A DNA stretch of 12,774 nt from Bacillaceae bacterium (GCA_030152985.1 JASLIE010000048.1:1-12774); one strand, 5' to 3'; shown: positions 1 through 7,113, counted from the first letter of the stretch. The notes: a model not told the origin generated them from the letters alone. Translations and numbers: made by a program.

Positions 1-389
1 AGGATGGCTGGCTTTATACAGGGGATTTAGGCAAGTTTGATGAAGAAAACTTTTTATACATTGTTGATCGTAAAAATGATCTATTAATAAGGGGTGGTGA
101 GAATGTTTATCCGATTGAAATAGAAGAAGTTCTCTATCAGTTATCAGATATTTATGAAGCGGCTGTGATTGGGATTCCACATGAAGTATATGACGAGGTA
201 CCAAAAGCTTTTATTGTTTTAAAAGAAGGTAGGGCACTTGCTAAGGAAAAGATTATTTCTTATTGCCAAGAAAAACTAGCTCGTTATAAAGTACCAACAG
301 AAATCCGTTTTATTCCTGAACTTCCTCGGAATGCATCAGGAAAAGTACTTAAGCATTTATTAAAAACAGATGGGAGATACAAGTTATGA
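1..389 (+). CDS. Acyl-CoA synthetase (AMP-forming), C-terminal fragment
   Basis: The 3' end of an AMP-dependent acyl-CoA synthetase; the 5' end lies outside the window and the reading frame is open from base 3. These enzymes activate a carboxylic acid to an acyl-adenylate and then to the CoA thioester, the entry step of fatty-acid degradation. The fragment begins with the conserved GWLYTGD motif, followed by the hinge region [18 protein letters not shown] that leads into the mobile C-terminal domain, and ends with [10 protein letters not shown], whose first lysine is the usual adenylation lysine. The C-terminal domain is therefore complete. The stop overlaps the next start in ATGA, so it is translationally coupled to a thiolase, which supports a medium- or long-chain fatty acid role. 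Chain length cannot be read from this piece; another acid such as an aryl acid is possible. Confidence 0.93.
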   Translation, partial: DGWLYTGDLGKFDEENFLYIVDRKNDLLIRGGENVYPIEIEEVLYQLSDIYEAAVIGIPHEVYDEVPKAFIVLKEGRALAKEKIISYCQEKLARYKVPTEIRFIPELPRNASGKVLKHLLKTDGRYKL

Positions 390-1582
390 GAGAAGTTTAT
401 ATTATTCATGGTGCAAGAACGCCATTTACTCGCTTTGGTGGTTCGTTTAGCGAGTTCAGTGCGACTGAAATGGGAGCACAGACAGCTAGAGCTGCTTTAG
501 AACGTGCAAAGGTGAACCCAGAGCTGATTGATCATGTTGTTTATGGAAATGTGATTCATACGAGTACAAATGCAGCCTATCTTTCACGGCATATTGCACT
601 TAAAGTCGGTGTTCCAAAAGAAGTGCCAGCTTTAACACTAAATCGCTTATGTGGATCAGGTATGCAGGCAGTTATTTCAGGTATGCAAATGATTCAGGTC
701 GGTGAAGCTGAGCTTGTTTTAGCTGGTGGATCTGAAAATATGTCCCAGTCGCCTTATTCAAACTTCCAGGAGCGTTTTAGTAAAAGAAAAATGGGTGATG
801 TAAAGTATCAGGATATGTTACAAGCAACTTTATATGATGAGTATATTGGATGTGGAATGGGTGTGACTGCTGAAAACTTAGCAAGTGACTATCAGATTTC
901 TCAAGAAGAACAGGATGCCTATGCAGTTCGTTCTCATACACGGGCGAGCGAAGCCCAGAGAAATGGAGTATTCGCAGAAGAGATTGTTCCGATTGAATTA
1001 ACTAAGAGAAATAAAACTCAAGTAATTAAAGAAGATGAACATATTCGATCTGATATTAATTTAGAGGACTTAGCTCAATTGAAAGCCGTTTTTAAAACTG
1101 ACGGAACAGTTACAGCTGCAAATTCATCAGGAATTAATGATGGAGCTAGCTCGCTTATTATAGCAAGTAAAGAAGCCGTCCTTAAATACGGTTTGAAGCC
1201 ATTAGCAAAAATTGTGTCAACAAGTACGGTCGGAGTTGATCCAGAAAGAATGGGAATTGGTCCTGTCCCTGCCATTCAAGCAGCTTTAAAGCGTGCGAAT
1301 TTATCACTCGAGGAGATGGATCGAATTGAAGTTAATGAAGCCTTCGCTTTGCAAGTATTAGCCGTTAAACAGGCATTAAATCTTGATTTAGATAAAACAA
1401 ATGTCCATGGTGGAGCAATTGCTTTAGGTCATCCGGTTGGAGCTAGTGGTGCTCGTTTATTATTAAGTTCAGCACTGGAATTAAATCGTCATCATTTAAA
1501 TTACGCGGTTGCAAGTTTATGTATTGGTGGCGGACAAGGAATAGCAACAGTCATTCAGCGTGTTGAGGAGGGAAGTTTATGA
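386..1582 (+). CDS. Thiolase (acetyl-CoA C-acyltransferase / acetyltransferase)
   Basis: A 398-residue thiolase, full length for the family. It cleaves 3-ketoacyl-CoA with CoA to acetyl-CoA plus a shortened acyl-CoA (or condenses two acetyl-CoA in reverse). The three catalytic elements are present: the nucleophile Cys89 in [11 protein letters not shown], His349 in [16 protein letters not shown], and the acid/base Cys379 in CIGGGQG. These numbers nearly match the well-known biosynthetic thiolases. NEAFA is also present near residue 317. It starts inside the synthetase stop codon and overlaps the next gene by four bases, so the three genes form one translationally coupled unit. Context with acyl-CoA synthetase and hydroxyacyl-CoA dehydrogenase favours a degradative FadA-type role. 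A strict acetoacetyl-CoA thiolase is the main alternative, since the two types cannot be separated by eye. Confidence 0.95.
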   Translation: MREVYIIHGARTPFTRFGGSFSEFSATEMGAQTARAALERAKVNPELIDHVVYGNVIHTSTNAAYLSRHIALKVGVPKEVPALTLNRLCGSGMQAVISGMQMIQVGEAELVLAGGSENMSQSPYSNFQERFSKRKMGDVKYQDMLQATLYDEYIGCGMGVTAENLASDYQISQEEQDAYAVRSHTRASEAQRNGVFAEEIVPIELTKRNKTQVIKEDEHIRSDINLEDLAQLKAVFKTDGTVTAANSSGINDGASSLIIASKEAVLKYGLKPLAKIVSTSTVGVDPERMGIGPVPAIQAALKRANLSLEEMDRIEVNEAFALQVLAVKQALNLDLDKTNVHGGAIALGHPVGASGARLLLSSALELNRHHLNYAVASLCIGGGQGIATVIQRVEEGSL

Positions 1583-2412
1583 AAATAGGGGTAATTGGTT
1601 CGGGAATTATGGGAAGCGGAATTGCTCATGCTTTTTTAAAAGATGATTTCAAAGTAGTCTTAGTCGATGTTAGTCAGGCAGCTTTAGATGATGCGCAGCG
1701 TAAAATTTCAAAGTTATTAAATAAAGAAACAATGCTTACCGAAACTTTAATTGAGCAAAAACTGAATCAGATTCAATTTACTCAATCACTTGAAAAAGTG
1801 AAAGATGCCGATATCGTTATTGAAGCTGCAACTGAAAAGAACGAGATAAAAAAGAATTTGCTTAGACAAATTGATTCGATCTGTGACCTACAAACAATTA
1901 TTGTCACAAACACATCAAGTTATTCAATTACTGAGTTAGCATCGGTAACAAAACGCCCAGATAAATTTGCTGGTTTTCATTTTTTTAATCCGGTTCATTT
2001 AATGAAACTCATTGAAGTAATTTCAGGTGAGCGAACAGCTCAAACAACCATAGATGTATTAATAGATTTAACAAAAAAAATTGAAAAAGAGCATATTTTA
2101 GTGAATGACTCCCCCTTATTTGTAGTAAATCGAATTCTTGTGCCGATGATAAGTGAAGCTATATTTGTTTTAGAAGAAAAGATTGCAAGTGCTGAAGCCA
2201 TCGATAAAGGAATGAAGTTAGGTACGAATCAACCAATCGGCCCGCTTGCTTTAGCTGATTTAATAGGGCTCGACACACTCTTATCTGTTCAAGAATCACT
2301 CTACCTAGAAACTGGTGACACAAAATATCGAATACCTTATACGTTAAAAAAGCTTGTTAGAGCAGGACATTATGGTAGAAAAACAAAGAAAGGTTTTTAT
2401 GAATACAGTTAA
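1579..2412 (+). CDS. 3-hydroxyacyl-CoA dehydrogenase, single-domain (3-hydroxybutyryl-CoA dehydrogenase type)
   Basis: A 277-residue NAD-dependent 3-hydroxyacyl-CoA dehydrogenase of the short HAD form, without a fused enoyl-CoA hydratase. It oxidises L-3-hydroxyacyl-CoA to 3-ketoacyl-CoA, the step before the thiolase encoded just upstream. The N-terminus is a Rossmann fold with GSGIMGSGIAH (residues 7-17); Asp30 at the end of the second strand suggests NAD rather than NADP. The catalytic His-Glu pair is seen as His134 in HFFNPVH and Glu146 in LIEVI, with the same 12-residue spacing as in the human enzyme. The C-terminus RKTKKGFYEY is typical. Start choice is firm: a GAGGAGGG ribosome binding site at 1565-1572 and an ATGA overlap with the thiolase stop. 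It could be called Hbd or a FadB-like subunit depending on chain-length preference. Confidence 0.94.
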   Translation: MKIGVIGSGIMGSGIAHAFLKDDFKVVLVDVSQAALDDAQRKISKLLNKETMLTETLIEQKLNQIQFTQSLEKVKDADIVIEAATEKNEIKKNLLRQIDSICDLQTIIVTNTSSYSITELASVTKRPDKFAGFHFFNPVHLMKLIEVISGERTAQTTIDVLIDLTKKIEKEHILVNDSPLFVVNRILVPMISEAIFVLEEKIASAEAIDKGMKLGTNQPIGPLALADLIGLDTLLSVQESLYLETGDTKYRIPYTLKKLVRAGHYGRKTKKGFYEYS

Positions 2413-2429
2413 TTAGGAGGCTCAGTATT

Positions 2430-3023
2430 TTGGATAACAAGGTCAGTAAGTCAAAGGAGAAGAAATCAATCATTTTAAAAACTGCAATTAATACAGTGAA
2501 TGCTAAAGGTTTTGAAAAAGCAACAATGGAAGACATTGCAACAGAATTAGAAATGACAAAAGGCTCACTGTATTATTATTTTAAAAATAAAAATGACTTA
2601 ATGTATCAATGTCATTATCATGTCTTATCTCAAGCAATTGAAATTCATGAAAAGCATTTGCTAGAAAAATGGTCGCCAAATGAACTTCTAGCAGCAATGA
2701 TCAGCACACATATTGATTTTGCCATAGATGAAAAAGAAATCTTTAATATGATTATTGAGCCAAAGCGCACCTTTGAAGAAAGACGTTTAAAGTCAGTTTT
2801 GTCACTTAGAAAACAATATGGCTTACTTTTTGATGAGGTAATTAGACGTGGTATTGCACTCGGTTATTTTAATCATTTAGATGTTTCACTTGCCAGAAAT
2901 TTCATTTTAGGAGCCTTAAACTGGATTCAGCAGTGGTTTGACCCGCACGGAAAGTATTCAAAAGATGAAATTAAGAAAATTTATACAAGACAAGTATTAA
3001 ATATGTTAGGTTTTAAAAATTAA
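2430..3023 (+). CDS. TetR-family transcriptional regulator, probably FadR-like
   Basis: A 197-residue TetR-family repressor. It starts at TTG, supported by AGGAGG at 2415-2420 with a nine-base gap; no ATG fits as well. The helix-turn-helix occupies about residues 31-53 (ATMEDIATELEMTKGSLYYY), followed by FKNKNDL, the usual end of the TetR DNA-binding domain. The remainder is an all-helical ligand-binding domain of the length seen in Bacillus FadR (about 194 residues). It is the fourth gene of the beta-oxidation operon, 17 bases after the dehydrogenase, so the likely role is repression of this operon until long-chain acyl-CoA binds. This is inference from family and location. The operator expected near the operon promoter would lie outside the window. 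A regulator of another acyl-CoA or drug ligand cannot be excluded. Confidence 0.88.
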   Translation: MDNKVSKSKEKKSIILKTAINTVNAKGFEKATMEDIATELEMTKGSLYYYFKNKNDLMYQCHYHVLSQAIEIHEKHLLEKWSPNELLAAMISTHIDFAIDEKEIFNMIIEPKRTFEERRLKSVLSLRKQYGLLFDEVIRRGIALGYFNHLDVSLARNFILGALNWIQQWFDPHGKYSKDEIKKIYTRQVLNMLGFKN

Positions 3024-3050
3024 GATTTAAGTTTGTTCGGGGGGATTGAT

Positions 3051-3854
3051 TTGTTTTTAAAAAGAACTTTAGAATTGGGCGAAAAAAGTGGTGTGAAATA
3101 TATGAACGGAAGCGTGGCACTTGGGTCAGTTAAAATGAATGTTTATTCTTTTGCTGTGGACGGGTTTTTAATTGACACAGCATCTCAGTCATTAAAGCGT
3201 GAGTTTGCTGAGTTTATTGAGACAGTTGATATTGACCAGGTCTTACTTACGCATGATCATGAAGATCATACAGGTGGGGCGGCTTATGTTCAATCGAGAT
3301 TAAATCTGCCTGTATTAATGGCTGGTTCACGTGTTGATTTAAGTAGAAAACCGGATCGTAATCCTTTATATCGTAAGCTTTTTTGGGGAGAGCGTAAACC
3401 TTTTAAGGCAAGTCCTCTGAAAAAAGAATTATTATCTCGTCAAGCAAAATGGGATGTACTTGCAACACCTGGGCATACAGATGATCATCAAGTTTTTATC
3501 AATCGACAAACAGGGCAGTTGTTTTCAGGTGACTTATACGTACATCCATTTACCAAACTGGCCCTAAAAACAGAAAGTATTCCACAAACAGTTGAGTCTA
3601 TTCGCTATGTTTTAAAGCATGACTTTGATGAAATGTTTTGCTGTCATGCCGGTTATATAAAAGAGGGGAGAAAAGCTTTGCAGAAGAAATTAGATTATTT
3701 AGAAGAACTTGAGTCTAAAGTACTAAAATTACACAAGGAAGGTAGGTCTGTGAAAGAAATTACAGACGCCCTTTTTCCTAAAAAGTATCCAATTACCTAC
3801 TTCTCTTTAGGTGAATGGAGTCAATCACATATTATTAGATCAATTATAGAATAA
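3051..3854 (+). CDS. Metallo-beta-lactamase-fold hydrolase
   Basis: A 267-residue MBL-fold hydrolase with a complete two-metal site: His68, His70, Asp72, His73 in THDHEDHTGG, His142 in PGHTDDH, Asp161 in SGDLY and His199 in CCHAG. The family hydrolyses thioesters, lactones, phosphoesters and other bonds; the substrate here cannot be read from the sequence. I prefer the TTG at 3051 because a GGGGGGA ribosome binding site (3039-3045) lies five bases upstream. An upstream in-frame TTG at 3033 has no such site and would place the Shine-Dalgarno inside the gene. The gene lies 27 bases after the TetR gene and just before a terminator, so it is the last gene of the fatty-acid operon. Hydrolysis of an acyl-CoA or related thioester would fit, but this is a guess. 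Confidence 0.86.
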   Translation: MFLKRTLELGEKSGVKYMNGSVALGSVKMNVYSFAVDGFLIDTASQSLKREFAEFIETVDIDQVLLTHDHEDHTGGAAYVQSRLNLPVLMAGSRVDLSRKPDRNPLYRKLFWGERKPFKASPLKKELLSRQAKWDVLATPGHTDDHQVFINRQTGQLFSGDLYVHPFTKLALKTESIPQTVESIRYVLKHDFDEMFCCHAGYIKEGRKALQKKLDYLEELESKVLKLHKEGRSVKEITDALFPKKYPITYFSLGEWSQSHIIRSIIE

Positions 3855-3894
3855 AAAAGTGATGCATGTTATTAAACTACATGCATCACTTTTT
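3854..3894. terminator. Bidirectional intrinsic terminator between convergent genes
   Basis: A perfect inverted repeat with 16-bp arms (3854-3869 and 3879-3894) around a nine-base loop. The core GTGATGCATG is flanked by A5 on the left and T5 on the right, so either strand gives a hairpin followed by a U-run. It begins at the last base of the MBL hydrolase stop codon and ends two bases before the end of the minus-strand YhgE gene, so it should end both transcripts. Confidence 0.93.
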
Positions 3895-3896
3895 AC

Positions 3897-6800
3897 TTAA
3901 ACTTCAGCTGCTACTTCAGCTTTTGATTTAAAGTTAGATTTAGTTGTTCTGTATTTGAAAAGGAAGACCAGTAGTGAAAGTCCAGCAAACAATGTAAAGT
4001 AAATAAAGAGAACACCGATACTTGCCCAAATACTAGACGTACTACCAAGTGTAATGATGTTTCTAAATCCATTAATTGAATATGTGAAAGGTAAGAAAAC
4101 ACTTAGGCTTCTTAAACCTTCAGGTAACATTTGAATTGGTAGCGCTGAGCCTGTTGTTGAAAGTTGTAAGACAACGAAGGCTAAGGCAGCAAATCGACCG
4201 ATGTTACCAGCAAGTACAACTAAGAATAAAACAATCATTAAAAAGGTTAAACTTACAAAGACTGAAAATAAAATAAGTGATAAAGCACTTTGAACTTGCA
4301 GTCTTAAAAAGAGTAGTGAAAAGATTGAAATGATTAATCCTTGTGCAACAGCTAAGAGTGAGAGCTGTGCAACTTTAGCTAAAAACCATGACTGCCCTGA
4401 TGGTGGTAAGCTAGCCGGTTTTTTAAATGGAACAATAAAGGACATGGCGATAATTCCAACGAATAAAGCGAGAGTAAGAATATAAGGTGCGTTAGAATCA
4501 CGGTAAAATTGGAAGCTGTTAATGACTTCACCATTTAAATTGACAGGTGCTGCAAACATTTTAATATTTGATTCTTCAGGACTTAAGGCACTTGTTTTTT
4601 CAGCCCCTGTATCTAAGGCTGTATAAAGTTTGTTTGATCCTTCATCAAGCTCTGTCACTCCATTATCTACTTGGCTAACACCATCTGTGAGGGCTGTCCA
4701 ACCAGTTTTAACGGTTTGTGTTCCGTCACTGACTTGATTAGACCCCTTAGAAAGAGCAGATGCGCCTGTTGTTAATTCTTTCCACCCTGTGTTAACAGTT
4801 TGATTACCCTCTTTAATCTGTTCCGATCCAGAATGAAGTTTAGTCGCACCATTTGTCAGTTGATTCCATCCTGATTCAACTGTTTTATTGCCCTCTGCGA
4901 CTTGGCTTGCACCTTGACTCAATGCAGTCGATCCATGTTTGAGTTCGGTCCAGCCATTAGCAACTGTTTTATTTCCAACAGCAACTTGATTTGCACCTTG
5001 ATTAAGCGATTTTGCTCCCTTTGTTAGTTCCTGCCACCCTGATTTTACTGACTGATTTCCGGCTGCAACTTCGTTTGCGCCTGTTGCAAGTTTACTTGAA
5101 CCTTTTTCAAGTTCATTCCACCCACTAGCAACGCTCTGATTACCTGTTGCAACTTCATTTGCGCCTGAATTTAGTTGATCTGCACCTGTGCTTAGTTTAG
5201 CCCAGTTATCCTTGACTAATTGATTACCTGTTGCAACTTCATTTGCCCCTGCTACAAGTGCATTTGTTCCTGCTTTTACTTGAGTTTGTCCACTTTCAAG
5301 TTGAGTTAATCCTGATTTTAGTCCTGTGATTCCCTTAGAAAATTCTCCGTCACTTGATAAGCCACTACTTACTTGCTTTGCTCCTGTGACAAGTGCATCA
5401 AACTGTGCAAGGCTTCCGTTTTCTGCATTTGCTTTATTCAGATTTTCTTCGAGACCTTTTAGGACTGCTTGATAGCCTGGGTCATTCTTAAGTTCAGGAT
5501 GTCTCGAGGCCAAGTCTGAGACAGCTCCCTTTAGCTGGGTTAGTTCAGTGACTGTTTGTTTCACATCTTCGCGCGCTTTTTCTGCTCCTGCAGCCACTTG
5601 AGCGCTCCCTGGTGTGAGTTGGTTTTTTAAAGCTGATTCAAGTGATTCACTTCCTTGTTTGGCAGTTTCAATACCAGATAAGACTTCTTGTGCTCCCTGA
5701 TCTGCTTTTTTTGCACCATCTGCTAATTCACTCGCTCCGGCCGCTAGTTTATTGATGTTTTTTGTTCCAGCTTGTAACTGACTGGCAAGTTGGCTTGTAC
5801 CCTGATTTAATTCACTTGCACCTTTTGCCAGTCTTTGAACGTCTTCTTGTTTATCTTTGAGCGATTGATTAAGTTCTTTTGTGCCAGCATGAAGCTTACC
5901 TGCTCCGCCTGCTAATTGACTAATATCTGCTGATTTGGTTTCTAATGAAGCAACAAGCTGACTTGATCCCGCATTGAGTTCACTTGCTCCAGCTGAAAGC
6001 TTTTTAATGTCTGGTTCTTTTTGAACGAGTGCAGAATTTATTTCTTTTGTTCCTGCTTCGAGCGTTGAAGCTCCATTTTTTAATTTAGTGATATCAGCGG
6101 ACTTTTCTTTTAATGAGTTGAGCAATTCTTTTGTCCCTAAGTTTAATGTTTGAGCACCTCCAGCTAGTTTTGTAATATCGGGTTGTTTAACTGCAAGCGA
6201 GGAATACATTTTATTTGCTCCTTGGGAAAGCTCATGTGCTCCATCAGAAAGTCGATTAATATCTGGCGACTTTTCAACAAGTGAATGAAGTATTTCTGTT
6301 GTTCCTGCTCCTAACTTTTTAGTCCCTTGATTAATTTCCTTAGATCCCTTTGCTGCATCGGTAAATCCTGTCCCAACATCTCCAAGTTGGTTGAATACAT
6401 TTCTAACATATGTTTCTGTGACCTTGGTAGAAAGTTGTGCTTTGAGAGATTCAACAGCATTATTTGTTACTTGTGCGGCCATATAATGTAAGCCTTCATT
6501 CTGAGTAAATTTTAACTCGGGATGAGTCGGCTGATCATCGAGTACAGTTAAAGCATTTTGTGAAAAATCTTTTGGTACCTCGATGGTCATATAGTATTTC
6601 ATATTTTCAAGGCCTCGCTCAGCCTCAGCACTTGAAACAAATTCCCAGCCAAGTGCATTATTTGACTCTAAATCAGCAATGAGTTGCTCACCAACATTGA
6701 TTCGTTCACCATCTGATATGGCACCTGTATCATTATTAACAACAGCGACAGGTAAATTATCTAAGTTGTCGTAAGGTCCCCACTTAGGTGAGAGCATGAT

Positions 6801-6908
6801 CATTGCATAAACAAGTGGAACTAATAAGACGATAATAACAGAGATTAAAAGACGTCTGTTATTAAATAGATGTTTAAATTCTTCAGAAATAAATTGACCT
6901 GTTTTCAT
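3897..6908 (-). CDS. YhgE/Pip-family membrane protein with two long 28-residue repeat arrays
   Basis: A 1003-residue membrane protein of the YhgE/Pip family (relatives: Bacillus YhgE, the lactococcal phage infection protein, and EsaA/YueB of type VII secretion). One transmembrane helix lies at about residues 20-39. A conserved folded segment follows (PKWGPYDNLDNLPVAVVN, residues about 41-58). A very long helical extracytoplasmic region reaches about residue 800, then roughly five membrane helices at about 809-829, 844-867, 873-901, 905-925 and 961-983. The long region contains two tandem arrays of exact 28-residue period (residues 213-380 and 554-749). It is longer than the typical YhgE, which I recall as about 775 residues. 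I place the start at 6908: AGGAGG at 6915-6920 is six bases upstream. The longer frame's ATG at 6956 lies inside a good -10 box. Function of the family is largely unknown; export or envelope assembly and phage adsorption have been proposed. Confidence 0.9.
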   Translation of the reverse strand: MKTGQFISEEFKHLFNNRRLLISVIIVLLVPLVYAMIMLSPKWGPYDNLDNLPVAVVNNDTGAISDGERINVGEQLIADLESNNALGWEFVSSAEAERGLENMKYYMTIEVPKDFSQNALTVLDDQPTHPELKFTQNEGLHYMAAQVTNNAVESLKAQLSTKVTETYVRNVFNQLGDVGTGFTDAAKGSKEINQGTKKLGAGTTEILHSLVEKSPDINRLSDGAHELSQGANKMYSSLAVKQPDITKLAGGAQTLNLGTKELLNSLKEKSADITKLKNGASTLEAGTKEINSALVQKEPDIKKLSAGASELNAGSSQLVASLETKSADISQLAGGAGKLHAGTKELNQSLKDKQEDVQRLAKGASELNQGTSQLASQLQAGTKNINKLAAGASELADGAKKADQGAQEVLSGIETAKQGSESLESALKNQLTPGSAQVAAGAEKAREDVKQTVTELTQLKGAVSDLASRHPELKNDPGYQAVLKGLEENLNKANAENGSLAQFDALVTGAKQVSSGLSSDGEFSKGITGLKSGLTQLESGQTQVKAGTNALVAGANEVATGNQLVKDNWAKLSTGADQLNSGANEVATGNQSVASGWNELEKGSSKLATGANEVAAGNQSVKSGWQELTKGAKSLNQGANQVAVGNKTVANGWTELKHGSTALSQGASQVAEGNKTVESGWNQLTNGATKLHSGSEQIKEGNQTVNTGWKELTTGASALSKGSNQVSDGTQTVKTGWTALTDGVSQVDNGVTELDEGSNKLYTALDTGAEKTSALSPEESNIKMFAAPVNLNGEVINSFQFYRDSNAPYILTLALFVGIIAMSFIVPFKKPASLPPSGQSWFLAKVAQLSLLAVAQGLIISIFSLLFLRLQVQSALSLILFSVFVSLTFLMIVLFLVVLAGNIGRFAALAFVVLQLSTTGSALPIQMLPEGLRSLSVFLPFTYSINGFRNIITLGSTSSIWASIGVLFIYFTLFAGLSLLVFLFKYRTTKSNFKSKAEVAAEV
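4662..5249 (-). repeat. Protein-coding tandem repeat array B, seven units of 84 bp (28 residues)
   Basis: Seven consecutive 28-residue units in the YhgE-like protein (residues 554-749), each of the pattern GAN-x-V-x4-GN-x-x-V-x3-GW-x-x-L-x3-G-x3-L. The invariant points are a Gly-Asn (GN/GT) pair and a GW (once NW) pair, repeating with no insertions or deletions. At the DNA level some copies are almost identical: a 26-base stretch at 5137-5162 recurs at 5221-5246, offset by exactly 84 bases. This indicates fairly recent duplication. Confidence 0.93.
5769..6272 (-). repeat. Protein-coding tandem repeat array A, six units of 84 bp (28 residues)
   Basis: Six consecutive 28-residue units (residues 213-380 of the YhgE-like protein), each of the form K-x-x-D-I-x-x-L-x-x-GA-x-x-L-x-x-G-x3-L-x3-L. 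The units share a K(S/Q/E)(P/A/E)D(I/V) opening and a GA..L..G core. They are different in sequence from array B but have exactly the same length. A degenerate unit precedes and follows. The spacing of hydrophobic residues suggests an elongated coiled-coil or helical stalk. Confidence 0.92.
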
Positions 6909-6926
6909 TTCCATCCTCCTCACTAA

Positions 6927-6941
6927 AGTAAACGCTTTCAT
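6927..6941 (-). promoter_or_regulatory. Candidate cre site (CcpA operator) just downstream of the YhgE-gene transcription start
   Basis: The minus strand reads ATGAAAGCGTTTACT, which fits the relaxed cre consensus WTGNAANCGNWNNCW at every position. It lies about +4 to +18 relative to the predicted start, a position where CcpA usually blocks transcription. Carbon catabolite repression of the YhgE-like gene is inferred. CcpA itself is not in the window. Confidence 0.6.
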
Positions 6942-6951
6942 TCTTGTTTTA

Positions 6952-6980
6952 ATCATAGTTTGATATGCTTGTTTTCACAA
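6952..6980 (-). promoter_or_regulatory. SigA-type promoter of the YhgE-like gene
   Basis: On the minus strand, TTGTGA (complement of 6975-6980) and TATGAT (complement of 6952-6957) are separated by exactly 17 bases. The -10 has five of six consensus bases and the -35 four of six. Transcription would start near 6945, about 37 bases before the preferred start codon at 6908. The upstream in-frame ATG at 6956 is part of the -10 box and therefore cannot be in this transcript. Confidence 0.7.
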
Positions 6981-7012
6981 GCCCTATATTCGTATGAATT
7001 TTGTACAAGGCT

Positions 7013-7028
7013 CACTACATAGGTAGTG
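7013..7028. promoter_or_regulatory. Dyad CACTAC-N4-GTAGTG, candidate operator
   Basis: A perfect inverted repeat with 6-bp arms and a four-base centre (ATAG), located between the two divergent genes and touching the second cre-like site. It has no T-run, so it is not a terminator. It lies about 30 bases upstream of the minus-strand -35 and upstream of the probable plus-strand promoter, so it could be bound by the neighbouring LuxR-type protein. The binding protein is not known. Confidence 0.4.
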
Positions 7029-7040
7029 TAAACGCTTACT
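7027..7040 (+). promoter_or_regulatory. Second candidate cre site in the divergent intergenic region
   Basis: TGTAAACGCTTACT is close to the cre consensus (TGWAAnCGnTnWCA with one deviation at the last base) and nearly palindromic. It lies just upstream of the likely promoter of the LuxR-type gene, about 100 bases from the first cre-like site. In this position CcpA could repress or activate the plus-strand gene. Confidence 0.5.
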
Positions 7041-7045
7041 TTTTC

Positions 7046-7074
7046 TTGTCTTAAAGTAAGGAAAGTGCTAAGCT
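7046..7074 (+). promoter_or_regulatory. Tentative promoter of the LuxR-type regulator gene
   Basis: TTGTCT (7046-7051) and TAAGCT (7069-7074) are separated by 17 bases, and TGC directly before the -10 makes an extended -10 element. The hexamers themselves are weak (four and three of six matches), which would fit an activated or lowly expressed regulator gene. Transcription would start near 7081, next to the dyad at 7083. Confidence 0.35.
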
Positions 7075-7082
7075 TAAGGAAG

Positions 7083-7096
7083 TGAATAGTTATTCA
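7083..7096. promoter_or_regulatory. Dyad TGAATAGTTATTCA, candidate operator in the LuxR-gene leader
   Basis: A 14-bp inverted repeat (TGAATA-GT-TATTCA) four bases upstream of the ribosome binding site of the LuxR-type gene and just after the tentative transcription start. No T-run follows, so an operator is more likely than a terminator. Its TGAA-N6-TTCA core is the same spacing as the metal-repressor operator at 10340-10363, and it also loosely resembles FadR-type boxes as I recall them. It could equally be an autoregulatory site. Confidence 0.4.
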
Positions 7097-7113
7097 TTTT
7101 AGGAGGAAGTTTT

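Noticed and set aside
1075..1275. Minus-strand open frame of 66 codons inside the thiolase gene
   Set aside because: It lies wholly within a well-supported thiolase coding region, has no ribosome binding site and no recognisable product; it is a shadow frame.
4662..6272. Interpretation of the 84-bp repeats as a CRISPR or intergenic satellite
   Set aside because: The units are in frame, contiguous without unique spacers, and encode conserved residues, so they are protein repeats.
6909..6956. N-terminal extension of the YhgE-like protein from the ATG at 6956
   Set aside because: That ATG is inside the -10 box, has no ribosome binding site, and the next ATG at 6908 has an ideal AGGAGG.
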